A stretch of DNA of 17,389 nt from Chloroflexota bacterium (GTDB taxonomy: Bacteria > Chloroflexota > Limnocylindria > Limnocylindrales > CSP1-4). The DNA is taken from contig JAKAMV010000110.1 of NCBI GenBank assembly GCA_021812735.1, positions 1 to 17,389 of the forward strand, read 5' to 3'. Numbering within the stretch: position 1 is the stretch's first letter; the number at the start of each line of letters is the position of its first letter. Positions 1 to 6,261 of the stretch are shown here, piece by piece. The position numbers were made by a program, and so were the translations under genes. Under the pieces are notes generated by a model, which saw only the letters and a list, made by a program, of their open reading frames with translations, did not search any database and was not told the DNA's origin.

Positions 1-506
1 ATCCCGTGGTCCGCCAGGCCGCCCGCCCGCGGCGCGTCGTCGTACAGCGTCACCGCCACGCCCGCCCTGCGCAGCTCGGCCGCGCACGCGAGGCCCGCCG
101 GGCCCGCCCCGATGATCGCCGCCGACACGCCCGCCTCGGCGCCGGGCGTGAAGAACGCCTCGCCCGAGGCCGCGAACGCCTCCACCGCACCCTGCTGGAG
201 CCGGCCGATCGCGATGGGCCGGTCGAGCCGGTTGCGCACGCAGGCGCCCTCGCACAGGCGCTCCACCGGGCAGACCGCGCCGCAGGTGGCGCCCAGCGGG
301 TTGGCGGCCAGGATCGCCCGCGCCGCGCCCGCCACGTTGCCGGTGGCGATCTTGCGGATGAAGCCCGGCACGTCGATCTCGCTCGGGCAGGCGTGAGCGC
401 ACGGGGCGTCGTAGCAGTAGAGGCAGCGCTCGGCCTCGGTCCGGGCAGCGGCCGCGGTCAGCGGCGCAACGCGCAGGAACGGGTCGATCGGGGCGACGGT
501 CATCAT
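1..506 (-). CDS. NAD(P)-dependent oxidoreductase, PreT/GltD-like iron-sulfur flavoprotein (N-terminal part)
   Basis: The gene runs leftward off the window edge, so only the first ~168 residues are visible. I translated it from the complement of ATG 506 (a second ATG follows at 503). Residues ~28-45 read CLYCYDAPCAHACP, followed by SEIDVPGFIRKIATGN. A second cysteine set follows, GATCGAVCPVERLCEGAC. These are the two N-terminal 4Fe-4S cysteine clusters of the dihydropyrimidine dehydrogenase PreT / glutamate synthase small-subunit family. The CYDAPC spelling is typical of the PreT/DPYD branch. A Rossmann FAD-binding motif, AAIIGAGPAGLACAAELRRAG, begins near residue 134. Such proteins pass electrons from NAD(P)H through FAD and Fe-S centres to a partner subunit, for example in pyrimidine degradation. 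The partner is not in the window. The gene is divergent from the ACT gene at 781. PreT versus GltD cannot be settled from the visible part. Confidence 0.85.
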   Translation of the reverse strand, partial: MMTVAPIDPFLRVAPLTAAAARTEAERCLYCYDAPCAHACPSEIDVPGFIRKIATGNVAGAARAILAANPLGATCGAVCPVERLCEGACVRNRLDRPIAIGRLQQGAVEAFAASGEAFFTPGAEAGVSAAIIGAGPAGLACAAELRRAGVAVTLYDDAPRAGGLADHG

Positions 507-670
507 GCCAACCTCGGTGGTCGCCGGTCGGCGGCGACAGTCGGGGACGCCTCGAAGGCGCCAGTATCGGCGGCGGCCGCGGGTCCGGCCGATTGCCGAA
601 CGGGCCCCGGGGCGCGGGCCGGATTGCGCTTCGGTGACGAAGACACGACCGGGGCCACGCCGCCCGGGGA

Positions 671-704
671 GCGGTGCGAAGCCCGACAGCGCGGTGCGAA
701 GCCC
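671..704. repeat. Two perfect 14-bp direct repeats in a divergent intergenic region
   Basis: GCGGTGCGAAGCCC occurs at 671-684 and again at 691-704, with a 20-bp period and a 6-bp spacer. The repeat sits between the divergent PreT-like (start 506) and ACT (start 781) genes. Near-two-turn spacing is what a tandem-binding regulator would use, but no binding protein is known. It could equally be a small local duplication. Confidence 0.6.
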
Positions 705-780
705 ATGGACTCTCGCGGCCCGCCAGCGTAGGCTGCCCGTGGAGCGCGGGGCGCCGGGCGCGCTCGAGGAGGTGGGAGCC

Positions 781-1164
781 ATGGCCACGGACTTCGCGCT
801 GTGCCTACCGACCAGGCCGGGCACGCTCCTCCGCGTGGCCGAGGCGCTCGGGCGCGCGGGCATCAACATCGACGGCGCGTGCGGGCTCGAGTCCGGCGAC
901 GCGGCCGTCCTGCACGTCATCGTGAGCGACGCCGAGCTGGCCCGCCGGACCCTCATCAACGTCGGCGTGGAGATCTGCGGCGAGCGGTCGGTGTCGGTGC
1001 TGGAGGTCGAGAACCGGCCGGGCAGCGCGGCCGCCGTGCTGCGGCACGTCGCCGACGCGGGCGTCAACGTGGACCTGCTGTACACCACGCTCGACGGGCG
1101 GCTCGTCCTCGGCAGCGACGAGCCGGCGCGGCTCCGCGACGCGCTCACGGCCACGGCCCGGTAG
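781..1164 (+). CDS. Tandem ACT-domain protein
   Basis: A 127-residue cytosolic protein made of two ACT domains. Domain 1 (residues ~4-62) has RPGTLLRVAEALGRAGINI, and domain 2 (~72-125) has RPGSAAAVLRHVADAGVNV. Both carry the RPG-turn and the A-G-(I/V)-N-(I/V) strand of ligand-binding ACT folds, which usually sense amino acids and regulate an enzyme. No catalytic domain is attached, so it is a free-standing sensor. ATG 781 is preceded by GAGGAGGTGGGAGCC, a strong ribosome-binding site, and codon third-position GC rises sharply from this point. The DUF4280 gene follows 19 bp after the stop on the same strand, suggesting co-transcription. The ligand and the regulated enzyme cannot be read from the sequence. 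Confidence 0.88.
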   Translation: MATDFALCLPTRPGTLLRVAEALGRAGINIDGACGLESGDAAVLHVIVSDAELARRTLINVGVEICGERSVSVLEVENRPGSAAAVLRHVADAGVNVDLLYTTLDGRLVLGSDEPARLRDALTATAR

Positions 1165-1183
1165 GCAGCTTCTGGAGGCGTCC

Positions 1184-1576
1184 ATGGCCCAGGTTGTCGT
1201 CAACGGCGCCCAGCTCGCCTGCTCGTTCGGCCAGGCGCCGTCCACCCTGACCGTGCTCCCCGCGGGCCAGCCGGTGCAGGGCAGCAGTCAGCTCGTCGCC
1301 AGGACCACCGACATGCAGCCGATGGCGAACATCGCGCCGTTCGGGATGTGCACCACGCTGTCGAACCCGCAGGTGGCGGCCGCGACCTCGGCCGCGCAGG
1401 GCGTCCTCACGCCGCAGCCGTGCCTGCCGGTGACCAGCGCGCCGTGGAGCCCGGGCTCGCCGACGGTCACCGTGGGCGGCACGCCCGCCCTCACCAGCGA
1501 CAGCCAGTGCGTCTGCGCGTGGGGCGGGTCGATCACCATCACATCGCCTGGGCAGACCACGGTCTCCACCGGGTAG
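1184..1576 (+). CDS. DUF4280 (PAAR-like) protein
   Basis: A 130-residue protein matching the DUF4280 family along its whole length. It has VVVNGAQLACSFGQAPS near the start, MANIAPFGMCTTLSNPQVAA in the middle (PFGMC at 52-56), and PCLPVTSAPWSPGSPTV followed by a CVCAWGGSITI tail. DUF4280 proteins are PAAR-like spike tips found with contractile injection systems and type VI secretion, and often carry or recruit cargo. Five cysteines (13, 56, 80, 109, 111) could bind metal; this is inference. ATG 1184 has TGGAGGCGTCC upstream. It follows the ACT gene closely, with no sheath, tube, baseplate or VgrG gene in the window, so it is an orphan here. Its role in this organism is unknown. Confidence 0.82.
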   Translation: MAQVVVNGAQLACSFGQAPSTLTVLPAGQPVQGSSQLVARTTDMQPMANIAPFGMCTTLSNPQVAAATSAAQGVLTPQPCLPVTSAPWSPGSPTVTVGGTPALTSDSQCVCAWGGSITITSPGQTTVSTG

Positions 1577-1690
1577 GCCGCCCGGGCGGGCGACCTGGCC
1601 GGAGGGGCGGAGGGGCGACTTGGCCGGAGAGCCGGACGACCCGGTAGGCCTCCCGGGCGGGCGAGGCGGACGGCGAGCCGGACGACCCGG
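1572..1690. repeat. Degenerate segmental duplication in a convergent intergenic gap
   Basis: A 22-bp block at 1572-1593, which includes the DUF4280 stop codon, recurs at 1643-1664 with one mismatch (GGTAGGCC[G/T]CCCGGG core). A 16-bp block, GAGCCGGACGACCCGG, at 1629-1644 recurs exactly at 1675-1690. The core CCGCCCGGGCGG (1578-1589) is self-complementary and could fold as a short terminator-like hairpin. The region separates the + gene ending at 1576 from the - gene ending at 1700. Confidence 0.7.
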
Positions 1691-1699
1691 CCCGCGCCG

Positions 1700-2623
1700 T
1701 CAACCGGCCCGGTGGAACGCCATCGCCCGGCCGTCCTGGACCACCGTCAGCGTGTCCCCGGCCACCCAGGCGTCGCCCGTGATGTCCTCGCCGGCGCCCG
1801 TCACGTGGAGCCTCCCCTCGCCCGACACCGACCACCTGCCCTGCATCGACCGCCCGCCGGGCAGCGTCAGCGACGCCGTCCCGTCGCCAGCGAACGTCAC
1901 CTGCGCCGCGGCCCACTTCCACGAGCCCAGGACGGCCTCGGCCAGCGGGCGCGGGTCGCGCTCGCCCGCGCTCGGCGGCGTGGCCGACCCCTCGAGCGAG
2001 TGGCCCAACGCCGCCAGCGAGGCCATGGTCTCGAGCCGCTGGGCCTGGTGCATGCCGGCCATGCCGGACACGAGCGCCTTGGCGACGGAGCCCGCCGACA
2101 CGCCGCCCTCGGGCACCGGCCGGTCAGCCAGGTGCTCGAAGTTGACCACGCGGTGGCTGCTCGGCAGGATGTAGAGGCGCATCACGCCGTAGTCGGGCGC
2201 CGCGTGGTAGGCGGCCTGCGAGACCTCGAACCGCCGGTCGCCCAGCTCGAAGTAGTAGAACGTCAAGCGCTCGCCCCTGCCGGTGGTCTTGCCGAATGCC
2301 CCCTCGACCGTCGCCACCCGGCCGTCGTGCAGGTCCCGGGCGAGCGGGTTGGAGTCCGGCGTCACGCGGAGGACGACCAGCACGATCGCGATGGCGAACG
2401 CGACCGCGGCGACGCCGTACCGCGCGATCTGCGGGTAGTTGCCGCCGTTCGAGGTGGCCACGAGCAGGCCGATCACGACCGCGATGCCAGCGAAGGCGAG
2501 CGCGTTGCTGCGCCAGGTGCGCTCCGCCTGGTTGGCGGCCGCGCGCTGGCCGGCGGACAGGGCGCCGCGCCGATTGGCCTCGAGGGACGCCGGGTCAAAT
2601 GCCTCGCCGATGGGAACGCTCAT
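1700..2623 (-). CDS. Two-TM membrane protein with C-terminal lipocalin-like domain
   Basis: A 307-residue protein, product unknown. An N-terminal cytosolic stretch with EANRRGALSAGQRAAANQ is followed by two membrane segments (~41-57 and ~66-87). A β-rich region then contains LTFYYFELGDRRFEVSQAAY and VMRLYILPSSHRVVNFE, a pattern I associate with uncharacterised high-GC bacterial membrane proteins that display a soluble β-domain. A low-complexity linker leads to a C-terminal domain beginning near LGSWKW, with alternating strands like a small lipocalin or META-type barrel. Start ATG 2623 is supported by GGGAGGTGGTCG upstream. It converges with the DUF4280 gene and is divergent from the gene at 2746. 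No catalytic motif is visible. The membrane location is well supported; the function is not. Confidence 0.75.
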   Translation of the reverse strand: MSVPIGEAFDPASLEANRRGALSAGQRAAANQAERTWRSNALAFAGIAVVIGLLVATSNGGNYPQIARYGVAAVAFAIAIVLVVLRVTPDSNPLARDLHDGRVATVEGAFGKTTGRGERLTFYYFELGDRRFEVSQAAYHAAPDYGVMRLYILPSSHRVVNFEHLADRPVPEGGVSAGSVAKALVSGMAGMHQAQRLETMASLAALGHSLEGSATPPSAGERDPRPLAEAVLGSWKWAAAQVTFAGDGTASLTLPGGRSMQGRWSVSGEGRLHVTGAGEDITGDAWVAGDTLTVVQDGRAMAFHRAG

Positions 2624-2745
2624 CGACCACCTCCCCCGCCGCCCGTGGATCCGCGCGGGCCCGGCGAGGCCGCGATCGTACTCGGCATCGCGCCGTCGCG
2701 GCGTCCTCTGGGCCGCGGAATCGCCGCCCGCTCCACAATGGCGCC

Positions 2746-3441
2746 ATGCGCGACCCCAGCCTCAGCCAGTCCCTCGAGATCCTGTCCGCCTTCCTGGGCC
2801 GCCGGCCGCTCGCCGACGCGATCGCCCGCCTGGAGGCGACCACCGAGCACGCCACGGCGCTCGAGGTGCGGGCGGCCGCGCTGTCCGCGGGGGTGGACGC
2901 GGGGCTGCTGGCCGCGACCCTCACGGCGCGGCGCGAGCTCGGCAGCCTCGGCGACCTCATCCACGCCGTTGCGATCATGACGCTCCTGCCCGAACTGCTC
3001 GAGGACGGTGAGACCCTCGTGAACCGGCTCTCGCTGGGTGTCGGCAGCGACCCTGGGCGCCCGTTCGACGTGGAGACGAACCTGCGCGTGGCGGAGGTCG
3101 AGTTCGGGGTGTGGACCGGGCAGGACGCGATCCGCAAGCGCGAGCTGTTCCGAGACCTCGTGCGCCTGGCCGCCGACCCGTCGGGCCGCCGACCCGAGCT
3201 GCTCGTCCTGGGCGCCGAGCCGAGGCGCTTCCTGGAGACCTCGCGCTCGAAGGCGTCCTGGGCGCTGGCCCGGTCGCCGGGCGCACTGCGCCTGTTCACC
3301 GAGCGGTTCGGCGACGTGTCGGTGTCGGTGGCGGCGTTCACCGCCGGCCCTGGGGCACGGGTCCGGGTGATCGACGTGGCGCCGATGCTGCCGGCGGGCA
3401 TCCTTGCGGCGGCCGGCGACGACGAGGACGACGAGGCCTGA
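2746..3441 (+). CDS. Conserved protein resembling a PD-(D/E)XK nuclease fold, lysine missing
   Basis: A 231-residue soluble protein. Residues 1-95 are helical. The core reads GRPFDVETNLRVAEVEFGVW (105-123), then an IRKRELFRDLVRLA helix and the strand ELLVLG. This layout recalls uncharacterised proteins with D-x-E-T...A-E-F-K-F-x-x-W...I-R-Q-x-x-L-F-K-D...L-Y-V-V-G, which look like PD-(D/E)XK nucleases. I recall that family from memory and have not searched it. Here the catalytic lysine position is glutamate (AEVEF, residue 119), suggesting an inactive fold. The acidic tail GDDEDDEA is unusual. No Shine-Dalgarno is visible, but CACAAT lies six bases before ATG 2746, so a leaderless transcript is possible. 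An ATG at 2738 is out of frame. Confidence 0.7.
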   Translation: MRDPSLSQSLEILSAFLGRRPLADAIARLEATTEHATALEVRAAALSAGVDAGLLAATLTARRELGSLGDLIHAVAIMTLLPELLEDGETLVNRLSLGVGSDPGRPFDVETNLRVAEVEFGVWTGQDAIRKRELFRDLVRLAADPSGRRPELLVLGAEPRRFLETSRSKASWALARSPGALRLFTERFGDVSVSVAAFTAGPGARVRVIDVAPMLPAGILAAAGDDEDDEA

Positions 3442-3456
3442 GCGGTCCCGGCGACG

Positions 3457-3472
3457 GGCCCCGCGCGGGGCC
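3457..3472 (+). terminator. Perfect 16-bp GC palindrome after the 2746-3441 gene
   Basis: GGCCCCGCGCGGGGCC is fully self-complementary and begins 16 bp after the stop at 3441. It can fold as a 6-bp stem with a CGCG loop. There is no U-tract. It is probably a terminator-type hairpin for the + gene. Confidence 0.5.
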
Positions 3473-3493
3473 TCCGGTCAACCGGCGCACGGG

Positions 3494-3529
3494 GAAGCGC
3501 CGCCCGGCCGGGTGGCCGGGCGGCGCTTC
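3494..3529. terminator. 16-bp perfect stem-loop between convergent genes (bidirectional terminator)
   Basis: The arm GAAGCGCCGCCCGGCC (3494-3509) pairs perfectly with GGCCGGGCGGCGCTTC (3514-3529) around a GGGT loop. It lies between the convergent genes ending at 3441 (+) and 3551 (-), so it can serve both strands. It lacks a long U-tract on either side, as is common in very GC-rich genomes. Confidence 0.75.
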
Positions 3530-3550
3530 GAGCGTCAGCGCGAATGCCGA

Positions 3551-4174
3551 CTAGTGGTCAGTGTGATGGACCCGCGCGCACGAGATCATCCCGACCGCGG
3601 TCATGTAGCCGCCGGCGGCAGTGCCCGTGAGGGTCGAGGCCGAGGTGCCGGCCTGGGCGAACGGGCTGAGCGTGCCCGTGAACGCGAACGGGGGATAGCC
3701 GTCCGACCGCGTGGCGGTCATCAGGCTCACGGCGCCGCCCGCGACGCTGCCGCTCGCGAAGACGTTGTGGTAGACGGTACCGGTGTACGGCGGCTCGACC
3801 TCCGTCCACTCGCCCGGGGCGACGAAGGCGCCGGTCGCGACCGCCCAGCTCAATGAGATCGAGCCCGACGCGTAGAGCGACGTCCTGGCGGCGTCGTTGT
3901 AGTACAGCGCGCTGGGCGAGCTGAACGTGCACGTCCCGGCGGCCGGGTTCTGCGTGCAGCGACCCAGGTAGTCGCCATGGTGGTGGCGCAGGTGCGCCCT
4001 CGCTGCCGGCGCGCCCACCGTGATCGTGTGCCAGGAGCCGTTCGACGCCTCATGGCAGAGCGTCACCTTGGCAGCGTGCCCCCAATTGCCGTCCGAGCCG
4101 TGCGCCGAGACGACCGCAGGCATGACGGCGGCGAGGAGCGCCGCGATTGCCGCGGCAAGGAAGAGTCGTCTCAT
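3551..4174 (-). CDS. Secreted protein with CH...HTITV...HLRHHHGDYLGRC motif
   Basis: A 207-residue exported protein. It starts with a clear Sec signal peptide: MRRLFL, a hydrophobic alanine/leucine core, and cleavage after VVSA near residue 24. The mature N-terminus has KVTLCHEASNGSWHTITV followed by AHLRHHHGDYLGRC. This Cys-His motif is seen in many secreted proteins as K-V-T-(L/I)-C-H...H-T-I-T-V...A-x-x-H-x-x-H-G-D. The rest is a β-rich domain with SLSWAVATGAFVAPGEW and SLMTATRSDGYPPFAFTG, probably a jelly-roll or Ig-like surface domain. Start ATG 4174 is chosen for AGGAGG (4180-4185 on the complement) six bases upstream and for the signal peptide. The open frame extends further upstream, but it crosses the leader and loses coding character. 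Role unknown; probably extracellular or wall-associated. Confidence 0.8.
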   Translation of the reverse strand: MRRLFLAAAIAALLAAVMPAVVSAHGSDGNWGHAAKVTLCHEASNGSWHTITVGAPAARAHLRHHHGDYLGRCTQNPAAGTCTFSSPSALYYNDAARTSLYASGSISLSWAVATGAFVAPGEWTEVEPPYTGTVYHNVFASGSVAGGAVSLMTATRSDGYPPFAFTGTLSPFAQAGTSASTLTGTAAGGYMTAVGMISCARVHHTDH

Positions 4175-4186
4175 GACTACCTCCTG

Positions 4187-4216
4187 CGGATGCGCGGCAC
4201 CCCGCATCCGGATGCG
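4187..4216 (-). promoter_or_regulatory. Alternating hairpin or operator in the leader of the secreted-protein gene
   Basis: Three copies of one 8-mer lie in alternating orientation: CGGATGCG (4187-4194), CGCATCCG (4203-4210) and CGGATGCG (4209-4216). The last two make a 14-bp perfect palindrome, CGCATCCGGATGCG. In the minus-strand RNA the middle arm can pair with either neighbour, and the proximal arm ends one base before the AGGAGG ribosome-binding site. It could also be a protein operator. Confidence 0.5.
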
Positions 4217-4249
4217 TGACACCCCCGACGACACTGTCCCTCGTGCGCC

Positions 4250-4255
4250 ATTATC
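4250..4255 (-). promoter_or_regulatory. Candidate -10 element (GATAAT) for the secreted-protein gene
   Basis: On the complement, GATAAT (5 of 6 with TATAAT) lies 75 bases upstream of ATG 4174, unusually AT-rich for this region. No good -35 is seen. If real, the hairpin at 4187-4216 would lie within the transcript leader. The 4175-4523 gap otherwise holds only the candidate promoter near 4373. Confidence 0.35.
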
Positions 4256-4372
4256 AGCCCCTCCGCCAACCCCGACCGCGCGCACCCTCGGATTGCCGGT
4301 GCGCGCAGGCACCGCGGTGCTGCGTTTCGGCGCAGGTGACCACGGTCGCGCGGGTCGCAGGCCCGCCGCACC

Positions 4373-4401
4373 TTCCGATCCCGCCGCGGGCGCCATAGGA
4401 T
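4373..4401 (+). promoter_or_regulatory. Candidate promoter for the membrane protein-ParA genes
   Basis: TTCCGA (4373-4378), a 17-bp spacer and TAGGAT (4396-4401) give a weak sigma-70-like arrangement upstream of the four-TM protein. The -10 matches 4 of 6 positions and the -35 only 3 of 6, so this is tentative. Confidence 0.3.
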
Positions 4402-4523
4402 AGGCAGCCGAACGGGTGCCACGATCCTCCCCACGCACGGCGGACCGTGCCCACGACCATCGAGGGCCGCAGATCGTGCCAGTTGACCAGCACAGGGACG
4501 GCTCGCCGGACCCCGGCTCGGGA

Positions 4524-5237
4524 ATGCCCGTTGCCCCGGTGCACCGCTTTCCCGGCGGCGAGGCAGGAGCCTCCCGTGGCGTGGCATCGAACCGCGTGCC
4601 CGACGCATGGTCGACCGCCTGGATCCTCGCGATCCTGCTGCTGGTCCTGACGGCTACCATCGGGGCGGCCCTCGAGCTGCCGGAACCGGCCCGCATGGCG
4701 ACGATGGTCCCCTTCGCGCTGCTGGCCCCGGGCATGGCCGTCGCTCGGCTGGCCCGGCTGGATTCCCGCGTCGCCGAGCTCGCGCTCGGGATCGTGCTCA
4801 GCGTCACGATCTCGGGACTGGTGGCCAGCGCCCTGCTGGGCTTCGGCATGTGGGACCCCGGGCGGGCCGTCGTGATCCTGGCCCTGGGGACTGTGGTCGC
4901 CCTAGAGCTCGACCCGCGAATCCCCTCGCGCGTCCTCGTCTGGCGCGAGTACTGGAACGCGTTTCGCGGCCGCGCCGCCCGGCTGGCCCGCGCGAAGCGG
5001 TCGATGCCGCACCCGTCGGCGCGCCTTGCCGAGCCGCTGCCGCCGCCGCCCGTCGCGATCGTCCGCCGAGGCCCGCGCCGCGCTCCGGTCACCGCCGCTC
5101 CCGCCAAGGCCGGCGGGAGGCGCCCGGCGCTCGGCGAGAACCCGTTCGAGACGCCCGCCATCTCCCGCCACCTGCGCTCGGCGATCGACGGGGTGATCGA
5201 CGACCTGGCCGCGCGAAAGGACGTGCCGTCGCCGTGA
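4524..5237 (+). CDS. Four-TM membrane protein encoded immediately before ParA
   Basis: A 237-residue inner-membrane protein, family not recognised. Four hydrophobic stretches (~31-50, 59-77, 83-107, 113-127) are followed by a ~105-residue cytosolic tail. The tail is rich in Arg and Pro, with PLPPPPVAIVRRGPRR, and ends in NPFETPAISRHLRSAIDGVI then DDLAARKD, a probable amphipathic helix. The stop overlaps the ParA start by 4 bp (GTGA at 5234-5237), so the two are translationally coupled. The start is uncertain: the frame is open from GTG 4416; ATG 4524 is the first ATG; GTG 4581 has AGGAG 11 bases upstream and lies where third-position GC becomes strong. The basic tail is a plausible membrane anchor or contact for the ATPase, but this is inference from adjacency only. 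Confidence 0.7.
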   Translation: MPVAPVHRFPGGEAGASRGVASNRVPDAWSTAWILAILLLVLTATIGAALELPEPARMATMVPFALLAPGMAVARLARLDSRVAELALGIVLSVTISGLVASALLGFGMWDPGRAVVILALGTVVALELDPRIPSRVLVWREYWNAFRGRAARLARAKRSMPHPSARLAEPLPPPPVAIVRRGPRRAPVTAAPAKAGGRRPALGENPFETPAISRHLRSAIDGVIDDLAARKDVPSP

Positions 5238-6085
5238 GGACGGTCGCAGTCGCCAACCACAAGGGCGGCAGCGCGAAGACGACCACGACCGTCAACCTCG
5301 CGGCTGCCCTGGGCGAGGCCGGCCGCCGGGTCCTCGTCATCGACATGGACCCCCAGGGCTCCGCCACGTCCTGGCTCGGCGTCGACGACGCGGACGTCGG
5401 CGTGATCGACGCCGTGCTCGGCCGGGCGAACCTCGCCCACCTCGTCCACGAGACCACCGCGCCGGGCGTCGGGATCGTCCCCGCGTCGCCGCAGCTCGTC
5501 GCGGCCCACGCGGCCGGCGAGACGGAGATCGCGCTCGGGTTCATGCGGGCCATGGAGCGGCTGCCGGCGATCTGGGACATGGTCTTGGTGGACTGCGCGC
5601 CGTCGCTGGGCTATCTGGGCGTCGCGCCGCTCGCCGCGTGCGAGGAGGCGCTCGTGCCGGTGGAGGCGCACGTGCTCGCGATGGCCGGCATCACCAGCCT
5701 GCTCGAGACGATGGCCCGGATCCAGGTCAAGCTCAACCCCGGACTCCGCCTCTCCGGCGTCGTCGCCTGCCGCGTCAACCGCACGGCCCACGCGCGGGCG
5801 GTCGCCGAGCGCCTGGGCCAGCGCTTCCCGGAGGCATTCCTGTCCACGCAGGTCCGCGAGAGCATCCGCCTCGCCGAGGCGCCCTCGTTCCGGCTGCCCA
5901 TCACCCAGTACGCGCCGGCGAGCACCGGCGCCGAGGACTACCGCGCCGTCGCCGCCGAGTTCGCTGCCGGCAGCGATTCGCGGGCCGTCCCGCCGACCGT
6001 CCAGGTCCTCGTGAACCCGCCGGGACTCGACGTCACGGGCCGGCTGGGGCGGCTGATCGGCGCGCGCGGCGGCAGTCGACGCTAG
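5234..6085 (+). CDS. ParA/Soj-family (MinD superfamily) ATPase
   Basis: A 283-residue deviant Walker A ATPase. Walker A is KGGSAKTT (10-17) after AVANHKGG, with the signature first lysine. Walker A' is VIDMDPQG (35-42) and Walker B is MVLVDCAPS (116-124). The lysine-to-alanine-type spelling (SAK instead of VGK) is common in high-GC Gram-positive-like lineages and keeps the catalytic lysine. A ~30-residue C-terminal extension follows the usual end of the fold. ParA proteins dimerise on ATP and DNA or membrane to position chromosomes, plasmids or protein machines. No ParB gene or parS-like repeat is visible, and the partner upstream is a membrane protein, so a positioning role (McdA/PomZ/MinD style) is as likely as DNA partition. 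Start GTG 5234 is chosen because it overlaps the upstream stop and keeps the first β-strand (RTVAVANHK) intact. Confidence 0.88.
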   Translation: MRTVAVANHKGGSAKTTTTVNLAAALGEAGRRVLVIDMDPQGSATSWLGVDDADVGVIDAVLGRANLAHLVHETTAPGVGIVPASPQLVAAHAAGETEIALGFMRAMERLPAIWDMVLVDCAPSLGYLGVAPLAACEEALVPVEAHVLAMAGITSLLETMARIQVKLNPGLRLSGVVACRVNRTAHARAVAERLGQRFPEAFLSTQVRESIRLAEAPSFRLPITQYAPASTGAEDYRAVAAEFAAGSDSRAVPPTVQVLVNPPGLDVTGRLGRLIGARGGSRR

Positions 6086-6135
6086 GCGGACACCGTCAAG
6101 CTCAGGCGGCCGGCAATCGGGCGTCGGCCGCCACC

Positions 6136-6165
6136 TTGTTCGCCGAGGCGCCCCGCACCTATCAT
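6136..6165 (+). promoter_or_regulatory. Candidate promoter for the GGDEF-like/SHOCT gene
   Basis: TTGTTC (6136-6141), an 18-bp spacer and TATCAT (6160-6165, 5 of 6 with TATAAT) lie in the 176-bp gap after parA. This suggests that the next gene has its own promoter as well as possible read-through. Confidence 0.4.
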
Positions 6166-6261
6166 CAGCAGGCACTCGCGCGGCGGCGGCTGGGAAGACG
6201 GGCCGCCACCCGCATGGCCGCCGGCATCGTGCCAGCAGTGATGGACGGAGCATCGAGCCAC

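Noticed and set aside
3490..3535. Perfect stem as a possible CRISPR or REP-type unit
   Set aside because: Only one copy is present in the window, with no spacer-repeat pattern; position between convergent genes fits a terminator better.
4175..6253. Upstream part of a 900-residue minus-strand open frame continuous with the secreted protein
   Set aside because: It lies opposite the ParA and membrane-protein genes, has shadow composition (Arg/Ala/His runs), and the true start at 4174 has a strong ribosome-binding site and signal peptide.
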